Under the pieces are notes generated by a model. It was not told where the DNA came from. It searched no databases and worked only from the letters and a program-made list of their open reading frames with translations. The position numbers and the translations under genes are program-made. A stretch of 64,000 nt of DNA from Arenimonas sp. (GTDB taxonomy: Bacteria; Pseudomonadota; Alphaproteobacteria; Rhizobiales; Rhizobiaceae), in assembly GCA_019459145.1 (NCBI GenBank), contig JAIBEK010000053.1:173726-237725 (forward strand), written 5' to 3'. Positions 36,790-45,028 of this stretch are shown here, piece by piece. Position 1 is the first letter of the stretch; the number at the start of each line of letters is the position of its first letter.

Positions 36790-38079
36790 ATGCGTCTGGG
36801 CGGCCGCCTCGCTGGTGCGATCGAAGTGCTGGATGACATCGAAACGCGTCGCCGTCCGGTGGCGGACGCGTTGAAGGACTGGGGCCTGGCGCACCGCTTC
36901 GCCGGATCGGGCGATCGGGCCGCAATCGGCAACATCGTCTATGACGCGCTGAGGATGAAGCTCTCGCATGCCTGGCTGATGGACGACGACAGCGCCGCGG
37001 CCCTCGGCTGGGCCGTGCTGCTGCGGCAATGGCATTTCGCCCCCGAGGCCCTCGCCGCCGAATTCGACGGCGACAATTTTGCCCCCAGGCCACTGACGGC
37101 AGATCAACTGACGGCCTTCTCCTCCCGCGACCTTACCGAAGCACCGCTCCATGTGCAGGGCGACATCCCGGACTGGATCCAGCCCTCCTTCGAGGCCGCC
37201 TTCGGCGAAGACTGGCTTTCGGAAGCCAGGGCGCTGGCCGAGCGCCCGACGCTCGACCTGCGCGTCAACACCATCAAGGCCAATCGCGACAAGGTTCTGA
37301 AGGCGCTCGACCGCACCAATGCGAAGGCCGCCAGCATTGCCCGCTTCGGCATTCGTATCCCCGCCGGCGAAGGCGCTTCGCGCCTGCCCAACGTCACCGC
37401 CGAGCTCAGCTTCCAGAAGGGCTGGTTCGAGGTGCAGGACGAGGGATCGCAGATCGTTTCCGATCTGGTGGATGCCAAGGAAGGCGATCAGGTTCTAGAT
37501 TTCTGTGCCGGCGGCGGCGGCAAGACGCTCGCCATGGCGGCGGTGATGAACAACAAGGGTCAGGTTCACGCCTATGATGCCGACCGCAAGCGTCTGGCGC
37601 CGATCATCGAGCGGCTGAAGCGCGCCGGCACCCGCAATGTCCAGGTCCATGACAGCCTGCGCGGCATCGACAGCCTGAAGGGTCATGTCGACCGCGTCCT
37701 GGTCGACGCCCCCTGCACCGGCACCGGCACCTGGCGGAGGCGCCCCGACACGAAGTGGCGCCTGACGCCCCGCAACCTGGCGGAGCGCGTGGCCCAGCAG
37801 CAGGAGGCGCTGAGCGAAGCAGCGGCCTATGTGCGTCCCGGCGGGGAATTGCTTTACGTCACCTGCTCGGTTCTGCCGGAGGAAAACGACGCGCAGGCAA
37901 GCGCGTTTTGCGCCGCCAATGCCGAGTTCGAGATCGCTCCGGCGCTCGACAACTGGGACCGACTGTTCGGCAAGGACGCGCCGCGGCCCCGCTCGCAAAA
38001 CGGCCTCAGCGTGACCTTGAGCCCCGCCTCGACCGATACCGACGGCTTCTTCTTCTGCCGGATGCGCCGCAAGGCTTAA
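36790..38079 (+). CDS. RsmB-type rRNA (cytosine-C5)-methyltransferase
   Basis: A 429-residue NOL1/NOP2/sun family enzyme. The SAM motif is VLDFCAGGGGKTLAMAAVM. The two catalytic cysteines are in VDAPCTGTGTWRRRPD (motif IV) and VTCSVLPEEND (motif VI). It most resembles RsmB, which methylates C967 of 16S rRNA, but lacks a clear NusB-like N-terminal domain of full length. ATG 36790 has AGGAGA upstream and starts MRLGGRLAGA; the frame also opens at 36733. Cytoplasmic. Confidence 0.88.
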   Translation: MRLGGRLAGAIEVLDDIETRRRPVADALKDWGLAHRFAGSGDRAAIGNIVYDALRMKLSHAWLMDDDSAAALGWAVLLRQWHFAPEALAAEFDGDNFAPRPLTADQLTAFSSRDLTEAPLHVQGDIPDWIQPSFEAAFGEDWLSEARALAERPTLDLRVNTIKANRDKVLKALDRTNAKAASIARFGIRIPAGEGASRLPNVTAELSFQKGWFEVQDEGSQIVSDLVDAKEGDQVLDFCAGGGGKTLAMAAVMNNKGQVHAYDADRKRLAPIIERLKRAGTRNVQVHDSLRGIDSLKGHVDRVLVDAPCTGTGTWRRRPDTKWRLTPRNLAERVAQQQEALSEAAAYVRPGGELLYVTCSVLPEENDAQASAFCAANAEFEIAPALDNWDRLFGKDAPRPRSQNGLSVTLSPASTDTDGFFFCRMRRKA

Positions 38080-38223
38080 AACGCATCCGTCCGGCGGGAT
38101 TTGACGAACCGCAAGCGGCGGGTATTTTTTTCGATACTCGACTATTTGACACCAGTTTATTTTTCCGCCAAGACAAGGTCGTTCGTTTCACGGAGAGGGC
38201 GCGCAAGCGTCGAAGGAGAGACC

Positions 38224-39504
38224 ATGTCCCGCAAATCCATTCTTGGCGCCTCGTTCGCGCTCTTGATTGCCTCGGCAAGCTTCATGGCCGGCCCCGCTGC
38301 TGCGGCCACCGACGCGGCCGCCGTCCTCAACCACTATGCGGCGCTGGCCCATGCCAAGTATGAGGACTCGTTCAACACCGCCAAGGCGCTCGACGCCGCC
38401 ATCGACGCGCTGATCGCCACCCCCAGCGACGAGACGCTGAAGGCCGCGCGCGCCGCCTGGATCAAGGCCCGCGTGCCCTACCAGCAGTCGGAGGTCTATC
38501 GCTTCGGCAATGCCGTGGTCGATGACTGGGAGGGCAAGGTCAATGCCTGGCCGCTCGACGAGGGCCTGATCGACTATGTCGACGCCTCCTACGGCAGCGA
38601 AAGCGATGAGAACGCGCTGTTCGTCGCCAATGTGATTGCCAACCCGAAGCTGAAGATCAACGGCAGGGATGTCGACGCCACCAATCTGACGCCGGAATTT
38701 CTCTCCGAGACGCTGCATGAAGCCGGCGAGATCGAAGCCAATGTGGCGACCGGCTACCATGCCATCGAATTCCTGCTCTGGGGCCAGGACCTCAACGGCA
38801 CGGGTCCTGGCGCCGGCAACCGGCCCTATACCGATTTCGACACCAAGAATTGCACCAACGGCCATTGCGACCGCCGCGCCGCCTACCTGAAGGCCGCCTC
38901 GATGCTGCTTCTCTCCGACCTCGAGGAAATGGTCACCGCCTGGGCGCCGGAAGGCGAAGCGACCAAGACCGTGACCGCCGATCCGAAGGCCGGCATCTCC
39001 GCCATCCTCACCGGCATGGGGTCGCTGTCCTACGGCGAACTCGCCGGCGAGCGCATGAAGCTCGGCGTGCTGCTGCATGATCCGGAAGAAGAACATGACT
39101 GCTTCTCCGACAACACGCATGCCTCGCACCTCAACGACGCTGTCGGCATCGCTTCGGCCTATACCGGCGAATACACCCGCGCCGACGGCACGAAGATGAC
39201 CGGCCCTTCGCTCTCCGAACTGGTTGCCGCCAAGGATGCGGCCCTCGACGCCGAGATGAAGGCCAAGCTCACCAAGACGCTCGACGCGATGAACGCCATG
39301 GCCAAGCGCGCCGAGACGGTCGAGGCCTATGACCAGATGATCGGCGAAGGCAATACCGAGGGCAATGCCACCGTGCAGGCCGCCATCGACGGGCTGATCG
39401 ACCAGACCAAGACCATCGAGCGCGTCATTGCGTCGCTAGATCTCGGCACGATCGAGCTTGAAGGTTCCGACAGCCTGGATAATCCTAACGCCGTATTCCA
39501 ATAA
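38224..39504 (+). CDS. Imelysin family periplasmic protein (IrpA-like)
   Basis: A 426-residue exported protein with signal peptide 1-27 (FALLIASASFMAGPAAA). The M75/imelysin GxHxxE motif is intact at 177-182 (GYHAIEFLLWG). The pattern with two cysteines (NCTNGHC) and the C-terminal SLSELVAAKD region resembles cyanobacterial IrpA, an iron-regulated protein. It is the first of four envelope genes. GAAGGAGA precedes ATG 38224. An 11-bp stem-loop lies directly after the gene. No convincing Fur, Irr or RirA site was seen in the 144 bases upstream. Confidence 0.88.
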   Translation: MSRKSILGASFALLIASASFMAGPAAAATDAAAVLNHYAALAHAKYEDSFNTAKALDAAIDALIATPSDETLKAARAAWIKARVPYQQSEVYRFGNAVVDDWEGKVNAWPLDEGLIDYVDASYGSESDENALFVANVIANPKLKINGRDVDATNLTPEFLSETLHEAGEIEANVATGYHAIEFLLWGQDLNGTGPGAGNRPYTDFDTKNCTNGHCDRRAAYLKAASMLLLSDLEEMVTAWAPEGEATKTVTADPKAGISAILTGMGSLSYGELAGERMKLGVLLHDPEEEHDCFSDNTHASHLNDAVGIASAYTGEYTRADGTKMTGPSLSELVAAKDAALDAEMKAKLTKTLDAMNAMAKRAETVEAYDQMIGEGNTEGNATVQAAIDGLIDQTKTIERVIASLDLGTIELEGSDSLDNPNAVFQ

Positions 39505-39513
39505 GACAAAGGC

Positions 39514-39540
39514 GGGCCATCGGAACTCCTCCGGTGGCCC
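39514..39540 (+). other. Stem-loop between imelysin and di-haem genes
   Basis: An 11-bp stem GGGCCATCGGA / TCCGGTGGCCC (one G-T pair, 5-base loop) starts 10 bases after the imelysin stop and 14 bases before the next ATG. No T run follows, so it may stabilise the upstream mRNA or partly attenuate the downstream genes. Confidence 0.6.
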
Positions 39541-39553
39541 GAATTCCATTCCC

Positions 39554-41098
39554 ATGTACCGTATCACCGCCCGCACCACCGCCCGCATCCCCCGGCATCT
39601 GCTGCTCGCAGCCACATTGTCATTTACTGCTCTCGGCACGGCGCTGGCCGATGATCCGGTGCGCCGGACGGATCTGACGCCGAAGGACTTGAAGCGCGTC
39701 GAGAAGGTCACGAGCCTGACGACCGACTTCTCCAAACCGGAACCGTTTGAGCTGATGCAGGGCGGGGCAGCCACCTCGAACCACCCGGTCAACGGCGATG
39801 CCTTTTCGCATTTTTCCGCCAACATCACCTTTTCCGAGGAAGAGGAATTCAAGCTCGGCAATGCGCTGTTTCGAAAATTCTGGGTGTCCTCGCCCTCCTC
39901 GACCCAGGCCTCCGACGGTCTGGGGCCGCTGTTCAACGCCCGCGCCTGCCAGAGCTGCCACCTGAAGGACGGACGGGGCCATCCGCCGGAAGGGGCGGCC
40001 GATGCGACATCGATGTTCCTCAGGCTCGCCCGCCCGGCGCGCACCGACGAGGAACGCCAGGCTATCGCCGAGCTTACGGCCGTTAATTTTCCCGATCCGA
40101 CCTATGGTGGCCAATTGCAGGATCTCGCCGTTCCCGGCATTGCCGCCGAAGGCCGGATGACGATCACCTATACCGAGGAAACCGTGACGCTTTCCGGCGG
40201 CGAGACCGCCTCGCTGCGCAAGCCGACCTACGCGATTGCCGATCTCGCCTACGGTCCGCTCGACCCGGAGACCACGTTTTCGCCGCGCATCGCCAATCCG
40301 ATGGTCGGCATGGGGCTGATCCAGGCGATCGCCGAGGCCGACATCCTTGCACGTGCCGATCCGCAGGATCGCGACGGCGACGGCATTTCCGGCCGCGCGG
40401 CGCGGGCCCGCGATCACCGCACCGGCGAACTAAAGCTGGGCCGTTTCGGCTGGAAGGCCCAGAATGCCTCGGTGCGCGACCAGAGTTCCAGCGCCTTCAA
40501 GGGCGATCTCGGCATTTCGACGCCGGATGCGCCGCAGCCATTTGGCGACTGCACGCAAGCGCAGGAAAAGTGCCTGTCCATGCCGACTGGAGTGCAGAGC
40601 CGGCTCGGCGACACCGAAGCCCCCGATCCGGTTCTCGATCTCGTTGCCTTCTACTCGGAAAACCTGGCCCTGCCGGCCAGGCGCAACATCGACGATCCGA
40701 CCGTGCTCAAGGGCAAGGCGCTGTTCTACCAGTCCGGCTGCGTCGCCTGCCACACGCCGAAATACGTGACGAGCCGCAAGGCGGAGAACAAGGCGCATCG
40801 CTTCCAATTGATCTGGCCCCATTCCGACTTTCTGCTGCACGACATGGGCGAGGGTCTCGCCGACGGGCAACCGGTCGGAGATGCCGACGGACAGGAGTGG
40901 CGCACGGCTCCGCTCTGGGGCATCGGCTTGACCGAAGAGGTGAATGGCCACACCTTCTTCCTGCATGACGGCCGCGCCCGCAATCTGACCGAAGCGATCC
41001 TCTGGCACGGCGGCGAGGCGCAAGCGGCGCGCGACAGCTTTGCCGCCCTCGCGCCCGATGATCGCAAGGCACTGATCGCCTTCCTGGAGTCCCTATGA
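39554..41098 (+). CDS. Di-haem oxidoreductase, putative peroxidase family (DUF1111)
   Basis: A 514-residue exported c-type cytochrome. A signal peptide (LLLAATLSFTALGTALA) is followed by two haem-binding motifs: CQSCH in FNARACQSCHLKDGRG and CVACH in SGCVACHTPKY. The family name thiol oxidoreductase is historical; it is a MauG/peroxidase relative. A C-terminal LHDGRARNLTEAILWHGGEA is typical. Its stop overlaps the start of the next imelysin gene by 4 bases. In this gene set it may oxidise or reduce iron in the periplasm. Confidence 0.9.
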   Translation: MYRITARTTARIPRHLLLAATLSFTALGTALADDPVRRTDLTPKDLKRVEKVTSLTTDFSKPEPFELMQGGAATSNHPVNGDAFSHFSANITFSEEEEFKLGNALFRKFWVSSPSSTQASDGLGPLFNARACQSCHLKDGRGHPPEGAADATSMFLRLARPARTDEERQAIAELTAVNFPDPTYGGQLQDLAVPGIAAEGRMTITYTEETVTLSGGETASLRKPTYAIADLAYGPLDPETTFSPRIANPMVGMGLIQAIAEADILARADPQDRDGDGISGRAARARDHRTGELKLGRFGWKAQNASVRDQSSSAFKGDLGISTPDAPQPFGDCTQAQEKCLSMPTGVQSRLGDTEAPDPVLDLVAFYSENLALPARRNIDDPTVLKGKALFYQSGCVACHTPKYVTSRKAENKAHRFQLIWPHSDFLLHDMGEGLADGQPVGDADGQEWRTAPLWGIGLTEEVNGHTFFLHDGRARNLTEAILWHGGEAQAARDSFAALAPDDRKALIAFLESL

Positions 41099-42198
41099 GA
41101 CCTTTCGTTCTCGGCCTCGTCATTGCCCTTGGCTTTTCGGCGGCGGCAACCGCCCAGGAGGCTGGGACCGGCCCCGCGCCCCTGAAGACTGAAGCTGTTC
41201 CCGCGGTCATGGAAAGAGCCGTCGACACCTTCATTCGCCCCGGCTACCACCGCTTCCGCGACACGTCGTCCGGCCTTGAAACCGACATCAAGGCCCTGTG
41301 CGCGGCGCCTTCCAGCGAAGCGCTCGATGTGGCCCGGGCCGCCTTCGACAAGACGGTCGCCGCATGGTCGACGATCGAAATCGTCCGCGTCGGGCCGGTG
41401 ATCGAGGCCAACCGCTTCGAGCGCATTCTCTTTTATCCCGATCGCAAGAGCACCGGGCTGAAGCAGGTCCAGGCCATTCTCGCCAAGCCGGATGAGAGCG
41501 CGACATCCGTCGAGACGCTGAAGGACAAAAGCGTCGCCATGCAGGGGCTGGGCGCGCTCGAATTCGTCCTTTTCGGTACGGGATCCGATAGCCTTGTCGA
41601 GGAAAAGGAAGGCTTCCGCTGCCGCTACGCAGCGGCAATCGCCGGCAATCTGGTGCGGCTCGGCACCGAGCTTGCCGACGCATGGGACAAGCCGGGCGGC
41701 ATTCAGGACGCCTGGAAGCACCCCGGTCCCGACAATCCCGAGTTCCGCGACGGCCGCGAGGCGATCACCGCCCTGCTCGGCATCCTGGTCCACGGCGCGG
41801 AGACGATCCGCGACCAGCGCATCGAGACCTTCTACAAGGGCGAAGACAATAACAGCTTTCCCCGGCAGGCGATCTTCTGGCGTTCCGGCAATACCTTCAA
41901 CGCGATCAACGGTAATATCGAGGGCCTGCGCAGCCTGATGAAGGGATCGGGCATGGTCGATTTGCTGAACGACGATTCGCGCTCGGTCGTCTCGTCGATC
42001 GACTTCGTCGCCAGATCGCTCGTCCGGGTGGCCAACGACATCAATCCGGACATCGAGGCGGCTGTCGCCGATCCGGCCGAGCGGGCCAAGCTCGATTTCC
42101 TGCTGCTCAACGGCAAGGATCTGATACTGCGTCTCAACAACGACTATGGCGGCGCGATCGGGCTCGCCGCCGGCTTCTCCTTCTCCGACGGTGACTGA
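41095..42198 (+). CDS. Imelysin family protein (second copy, variant motif)
   Basis: A 367-residue exported protein with signal peptide 1-20 (LVIALGFSAAATAQ). It belongs to the same fold as the first imelysin but is much diverged: the GxHxxE position reads GLGALE (QGLGALEFVLFG), so the histidine is missing. The N-terminal RPGYHRF and the C-terminal NNDYGGAIGLAAGFSFSDGD fit the second imelysin group found beside di-haem oxidoreductases. It is coupled to the upstream gene by a 4-base overlap and precedes DUF1513 by 1 base. A role in binding iron or haem is inferred. Confidence 0.85.
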   Translation: MRPFVLGLVIALGFSAAATAQEAGTGPAPLKTEAVPAVMERAVDTFIRPGYHRFRDTSSGLETDIKALCAAPSSEALDVARAAFDKTVAAWSTIEIVRVGPVIEANRFERILFYPDRKSTGLKQVQAILAKPDESATSVETLKDKSVAMQGLGALEFVLFGTGSDSLVEEKEGFRCRYAAAIAGNLVRLGTELADAWDKPGGIQDAWKHPGPDNPEFRDGREAITALLGILVHGAETIRDQRIETFYKGEDNNSFPRQAIFWRSGNTFNAINGNIEGLRSLMKGSGMVDLLNDDSRSVVSSIDFVARSLVRVANDINPDIEAAVADPAERAKLDFLLLNGKDLILRLNNDYGGAIGLAAGFSFSDGD

Positions 42199-42199
42199 G

Positions 42200-43282
42200 A
42201 TGCGGGGATCGGGGCTGATCGACAGGCGGTCCTTCGTCAGGGCGGCAGGCGCCACCTTCGTTGCCTCGCTTACGCCGCGCGCGCTGTTCGCCCTGGAGCG
42301 CAGCGACGCCGTCTATGCCTCCGGTTTCCGTGCGCCGGACGGAACTTTCGGCATCGGCCTCGTCACCGAGGACGGGACCTTGATCGATCGGATCGACCTG
42401 CCCGACCGCATTCATGGCCTCGGCCACAGTCCGGTTACCGGCCTTTCGGTCGCCTTCGCCCGGCGTCCGGGAACCTTCGCCGTGATCTTCGACGCCCACA
42501 AGCGCAGCGAGCCGATCGTCATCGCCGCGCCGGACACCCGCCACTTCTTCGGCCACGGGCAATTTTCGCCGGACGGCCGTCTGCTCTATGCCAGCGAGAA
42601 CGATTTCGATGCCAATCGCGGCATGATCGGTGTCTATGACGCGACGGACGGCTTTCGCCGGATCGGCGAATTCTCCGCCCACGGCATCGGCACCCATGAC
42701 ATGACGGTCAGCGATGACGGCCGCCTGCTGATCATCGCCAATGGCGGGATCGAGACCCATCCGGATTTCGGCCGCACCAAGCTCAACCTCGACCATATGG
42801 AGCCCTCGCTGGTGATCGCCGATGCCGCGACCGGCACCCTGATCGAAAGGCACGTCATGCCGCGCGAACTCAGCCAGTTGTCGACCCGCCATCTCGACCT
42901 GGATCAGGACGGGCGCGTCTGGTTCGCCTGCCAGTACGAGGGCCCGCGCAACGATACGCCGCCGCTGGTCGGGCATTTCGCCCGCGGTGAGGCCGTCTCC
43001 TTCGTCACGCTTCCCGAGGCGGTAACCGCGGGCCTTGCCAATTATGTCGGGGCGATCGCCGTCAACCGGCGCGACGGTCTCGTCGGCGTCACCTCACCGA
43101 AGGGCGGGCTGGCCGTCACCATTGACGGGCGGAGCGGCAACGTGGTTTCCACCACCCCCGTCGCCGATGCGGCCGGAATCGCACCGGCGTCCTCCGGCTT
43201 TGCCGTCTCCTCCTATGACGGCCATTTTGGCGCAAACCGCAGCCCGGTCGCCTGGGATCAGCATATCGTCCGCCTTTCTTGA
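42200..43282 (+). CDS. DUF1513 domain-containing Tat-exported protein
   Basis: A 360-residue protein with a twin-arginine signal (DRRSFVRAAGATFVASL, Arg9-Arg10), so it is probably folded in the cytoplasm before export. The rest looks like a beta-propeller of the DUF1513 family, with repeated FSPDGRLLYASENDF and MTVSDDGRLLIIANGG segments. It starts one base after the stop of the second imelysin and ends the four-gene cluster. The family usually occurs beside imelysin genes; a direct role in iron uptake is inferred, not shown. Confidence 0.86.
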   Translation: MRGSGLIDRRSFVRAAGATFVASLTPRALFALERSDAVYASGFRAPDGTFGIGLVTEDGTLIDRIDLPDRIHGLGHSPVTGLSVAFARRPGTFAVIFDAHKRSEPIVIAAPDTRHFFGHGQFSPDGRLLYASENDFDANRGMIGVYDATDGFRRIGEFSAHGIGTHDMTVSDDGRLLIIANGGIETHPDFGRTKLNLDHMEPSLVIADAATGTLIERHVMPRELSQLSTRHLDLDQDGRVWFACQYEGPRNDTPPLVGHFARGEAVSFVTLPEAVTAGLANYVGAIAVNRRDGLVGVTSPKGGLAVTIDGRSGNVVSTTPVADAAGIAPASSGFAVSSYDGHFGANRSPVAWDQHIVRLS

Positions 43283-43324
43283 GCCGGGCCTTGGCGGGGC
43301 ACCGCGGCGCCCTATGTTCCTGCC

Positions 43325-43777
43325 ATGCGCAAGTTCCTCACCTATCTCGTATTCATCGCCGCCGTTGTCGGCCTCGGCATTCTCTCGGGCATCTCCAACA
43401 TGCCGGGCGAATGGTATCGGTCGCTGGAAAAGCCGTTCTTCAATCCGCCGGCGTGGATTTTCGCCCCGGTGTGGACGGTGCTCTACGTTTTGATCGGCAT
43501 TGCCGGGGCGCGGGTCTGGCTCAGGGCGCCCGCCTCCGCCGCCATGCAGATCTGGTTCGCCCAGATCGCCCTCAACATGCTGTGGTCCCCGGCCTTTTTC
43601 GGCCTCGAGGCACCGGGCCTCGCGCTGCTGGTCATCTTCGGCCTGCTCGTGACCATCATCGGCTTCATCTGGCAGGTGGGGCCGGTCGATCGCGTGGCGC
43701 GGCTGCTGTTTTTCCCCTATCTCGCCTGGGTCAGCTTCGCCACACTGCTCAACGCCTCGATATTCCTGATGAACTAG
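43325..43777 (+). CDS. tspO: TspO/MBR family membrane protein
   Basis: A 150-residue protein with five hydrophobic helices. The family motifs are SGISNMPGEWYRSLEKPFFNPPAW (helix 1-2 loop) and WTVLYVLIGIAG, followed by NMLWSPAFFGLEAPGLAL. Bacterial TspO binds porphyrins and modulates tetrapyrrole-linked gene expression and stress responses. It starts 42 bases after DUF1513. Its nearness to a predicted iron cluster fits a haem/porphyrin theme but may be chance. Confidence 0.92.
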   Translation: MRKFLTYLVFIAAVVGLGILSGISNMPGEWYRSLEKPFFNPPAWIFAPVWTVLYVLIGIAGARVWLRAPASAAMQIWFAQIALNMLWSPAFFGLEAPGLALLVIFGLLVTIIGFIWQVGPVDRVARLLFFPYLAWVSFATLLNASIFLMN

Positions 43778-43864
43778 GACGGGATGCGTCCGAATCCGCC
43801 TTTCGGCAGCTTGCCGAAGCTCATCCGGCATGCCAATTTCGCGCCTGCGAAAAGAGGCACATCC

Positions 43865-44314
43865 ATGAGTGAAATCGATAGCGGCGCGGTCGGCGAGCGG
43901 ATCCGCAGGAGCTTTTCCCGCCAGGGCGCCATGCGCACGCTCGGTGCCGAACTCACCAGCGTCAGCCAGGGCGTGGTCGAAATCGAAATGCCCTTCGACG
44001 AGAAGCTGACCCAGCAGCACGGCATCCTGCATGCCGGCGTGATTTCCGCAGCCCTCGATACCGCCTGCACCTATAGCGCCTATACGATGATCGAACCGGA
44101 CGTCTCGCTTCTGACGATCGAGTTCAAGGTTAACCTGATGTCGCCCGGCAAGGGCGAGCGCTTCCTGTTTCGCGGCGAGATCACCAAGCCCGGCTCCACC
44201 ATCATCGTCGCCGACGGCCGCGGCTATGCGATCGGGGACGGCCCGGCCAAGCTCATTGCCTCGATGACCAGCACGATGATGGTGGTTCGCGGCCGCGAGG
44301 GGATTTCCGGATGA
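43865..44314 (+). CDS. PaaI family hotdog-fold thioesterase
   Basis: A 149-residue protein. The hotdog signature is QQHGILHAGVISAALDTACTYSA, with the catalytic-type Asp in ALDTAC and the HG at the start of the central helix. LLTIEFKVNLMSPGKGERF is the expected beta-strand. It probably hydrolyses an acyl-CoA thioester, possibly of an aromatic acid; substrate unknown. ATG 43865 starts MSEIDSGAVG and is preferred over the in-frame start at 43784. It overlaps the nucleosidase gene by 4 bases. Confidence 0.87.
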   Translation: MSEIDSGAVGERIRRSFSRQGAMRTLGAELTSVSQGVVEIEMPFDEKLTQQHGILHAGVISAALDTACTYSAYTMIEPDVSLLTIEFKVNLMSPGKGERFLFRGEITKPGSTIIVADGRGYAIGDGPAKLIASMTSTMMVVRGREGISG

Positions 44315-44949
44315 CGTTCGAACTCAAATCAGTTTCCGGCAAGTCTATCCTATTCGTCATGGCGGTGGAGGCCGAATACGGCTCGTTCCTGCGCTCGCGG
44401 ATCGAGCCGCTGATGACCGGCGTCGGCCCCGTCGAGGCCGCCATCGCGCTGACGCGCACGCTCTCCCGGCTCGAGGCGGAGAACCAGCGGCCCGATCTCG
44501 TCGTCTCGCTCGGCTCCGCCGGCTCGGCCAGTCTGGAACAGACGGAAATCTACCAGGCCTCCTCGGTCTCCTATCGCGACATGGACGCCTCGCCACTCGG
44601 TTTCGAGAAGGGTCGCACGCCGTTCCTCGACCTGCCTGCCGCCGTCGAACTGCCGCTGCGCATTCCGGGCGTGCCGACCGCAAGCCTGTCCACCGGCGCC
44701 AATATCGTCTCGGGCGCCACCTATGACGCGATCGACGCCGACATGGTCGACATGGAGACCTTCGCGGTCCTGAGGACCTGCCATGCCTTCAGCCTGCCGC
44801 TGATCGGGCTGCGCGGTATTTCCGACGGCAAGCAGGAATTGAAGCATGTCGACGACTGGAAGGAATATCTCCACGTCGTCGACCGCAAGCTCGCGCTCAC
44901 CGTCGACGGCCTGTTCGAGGCGCTGGAAGACGGCGTGTTCTGGTTCTAG
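44311..44949 (+). CDS. 5'-Methylthioadenosine/S-adenosylhomocysteine nucleosidase-like protein
   Basis: A 212-residue purine-nucleosidase/phosphorylase-fold protein. SILFVMAVEAEYGSFL begins the domain, GVGPVEAAIAL is the nucleotide loop, VDMETFAVLRTC provides the Met-Glu ribose contact and RGISDGKQEL the catalytic Asp. It cleaves the glycosidic bond of MTA or SAH or a related nucleoside. Some motifs differ from E. coli MtnN, so I do not give the symbol. It overlaps the thioesterase gene (ATGA). Confidence 0.85.
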   Translation: MTFELKSVSGKSILFVMAVEAEYGSFLRSRIEPLMTGVGPVEAAIALTRTLSRLEAENQRPDLVVSLGSAGSASLEQTEIYQASSVSYRDMDASPLGFEKGRTPFLDLPAAVELPLRIPGVPTASLSTGANIVSGATYDAIDADMVDMETFAVLRTCHAFSLPLIGLRGISDGKQELKHVDDWKEYLHVVDRKLALTVDGLFEALEDGVFWF

Positions 44950-45028
44950 TCCGGAAAGCGCCGGAATTGCTGACAATCGGCACAATTCTCTAATTGAAAG
45001 ACGCCACGCTTTTCATTAAAGGCTCGCC

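Noticed and set aside
38080..38223. Iron-box (RirA, Irr or Fur type) before the imelysin cluster
   Set aside because: A TTGACA hexamer is present at 38146, but no matching -10 and no convincing palindromic iron-box was found by eye.
44950..45028. Possible purine riboswitch before guaA
   Set aside because: The gap is only 79 bases and lacks the conserved purine-aptamer core, so there is no support.
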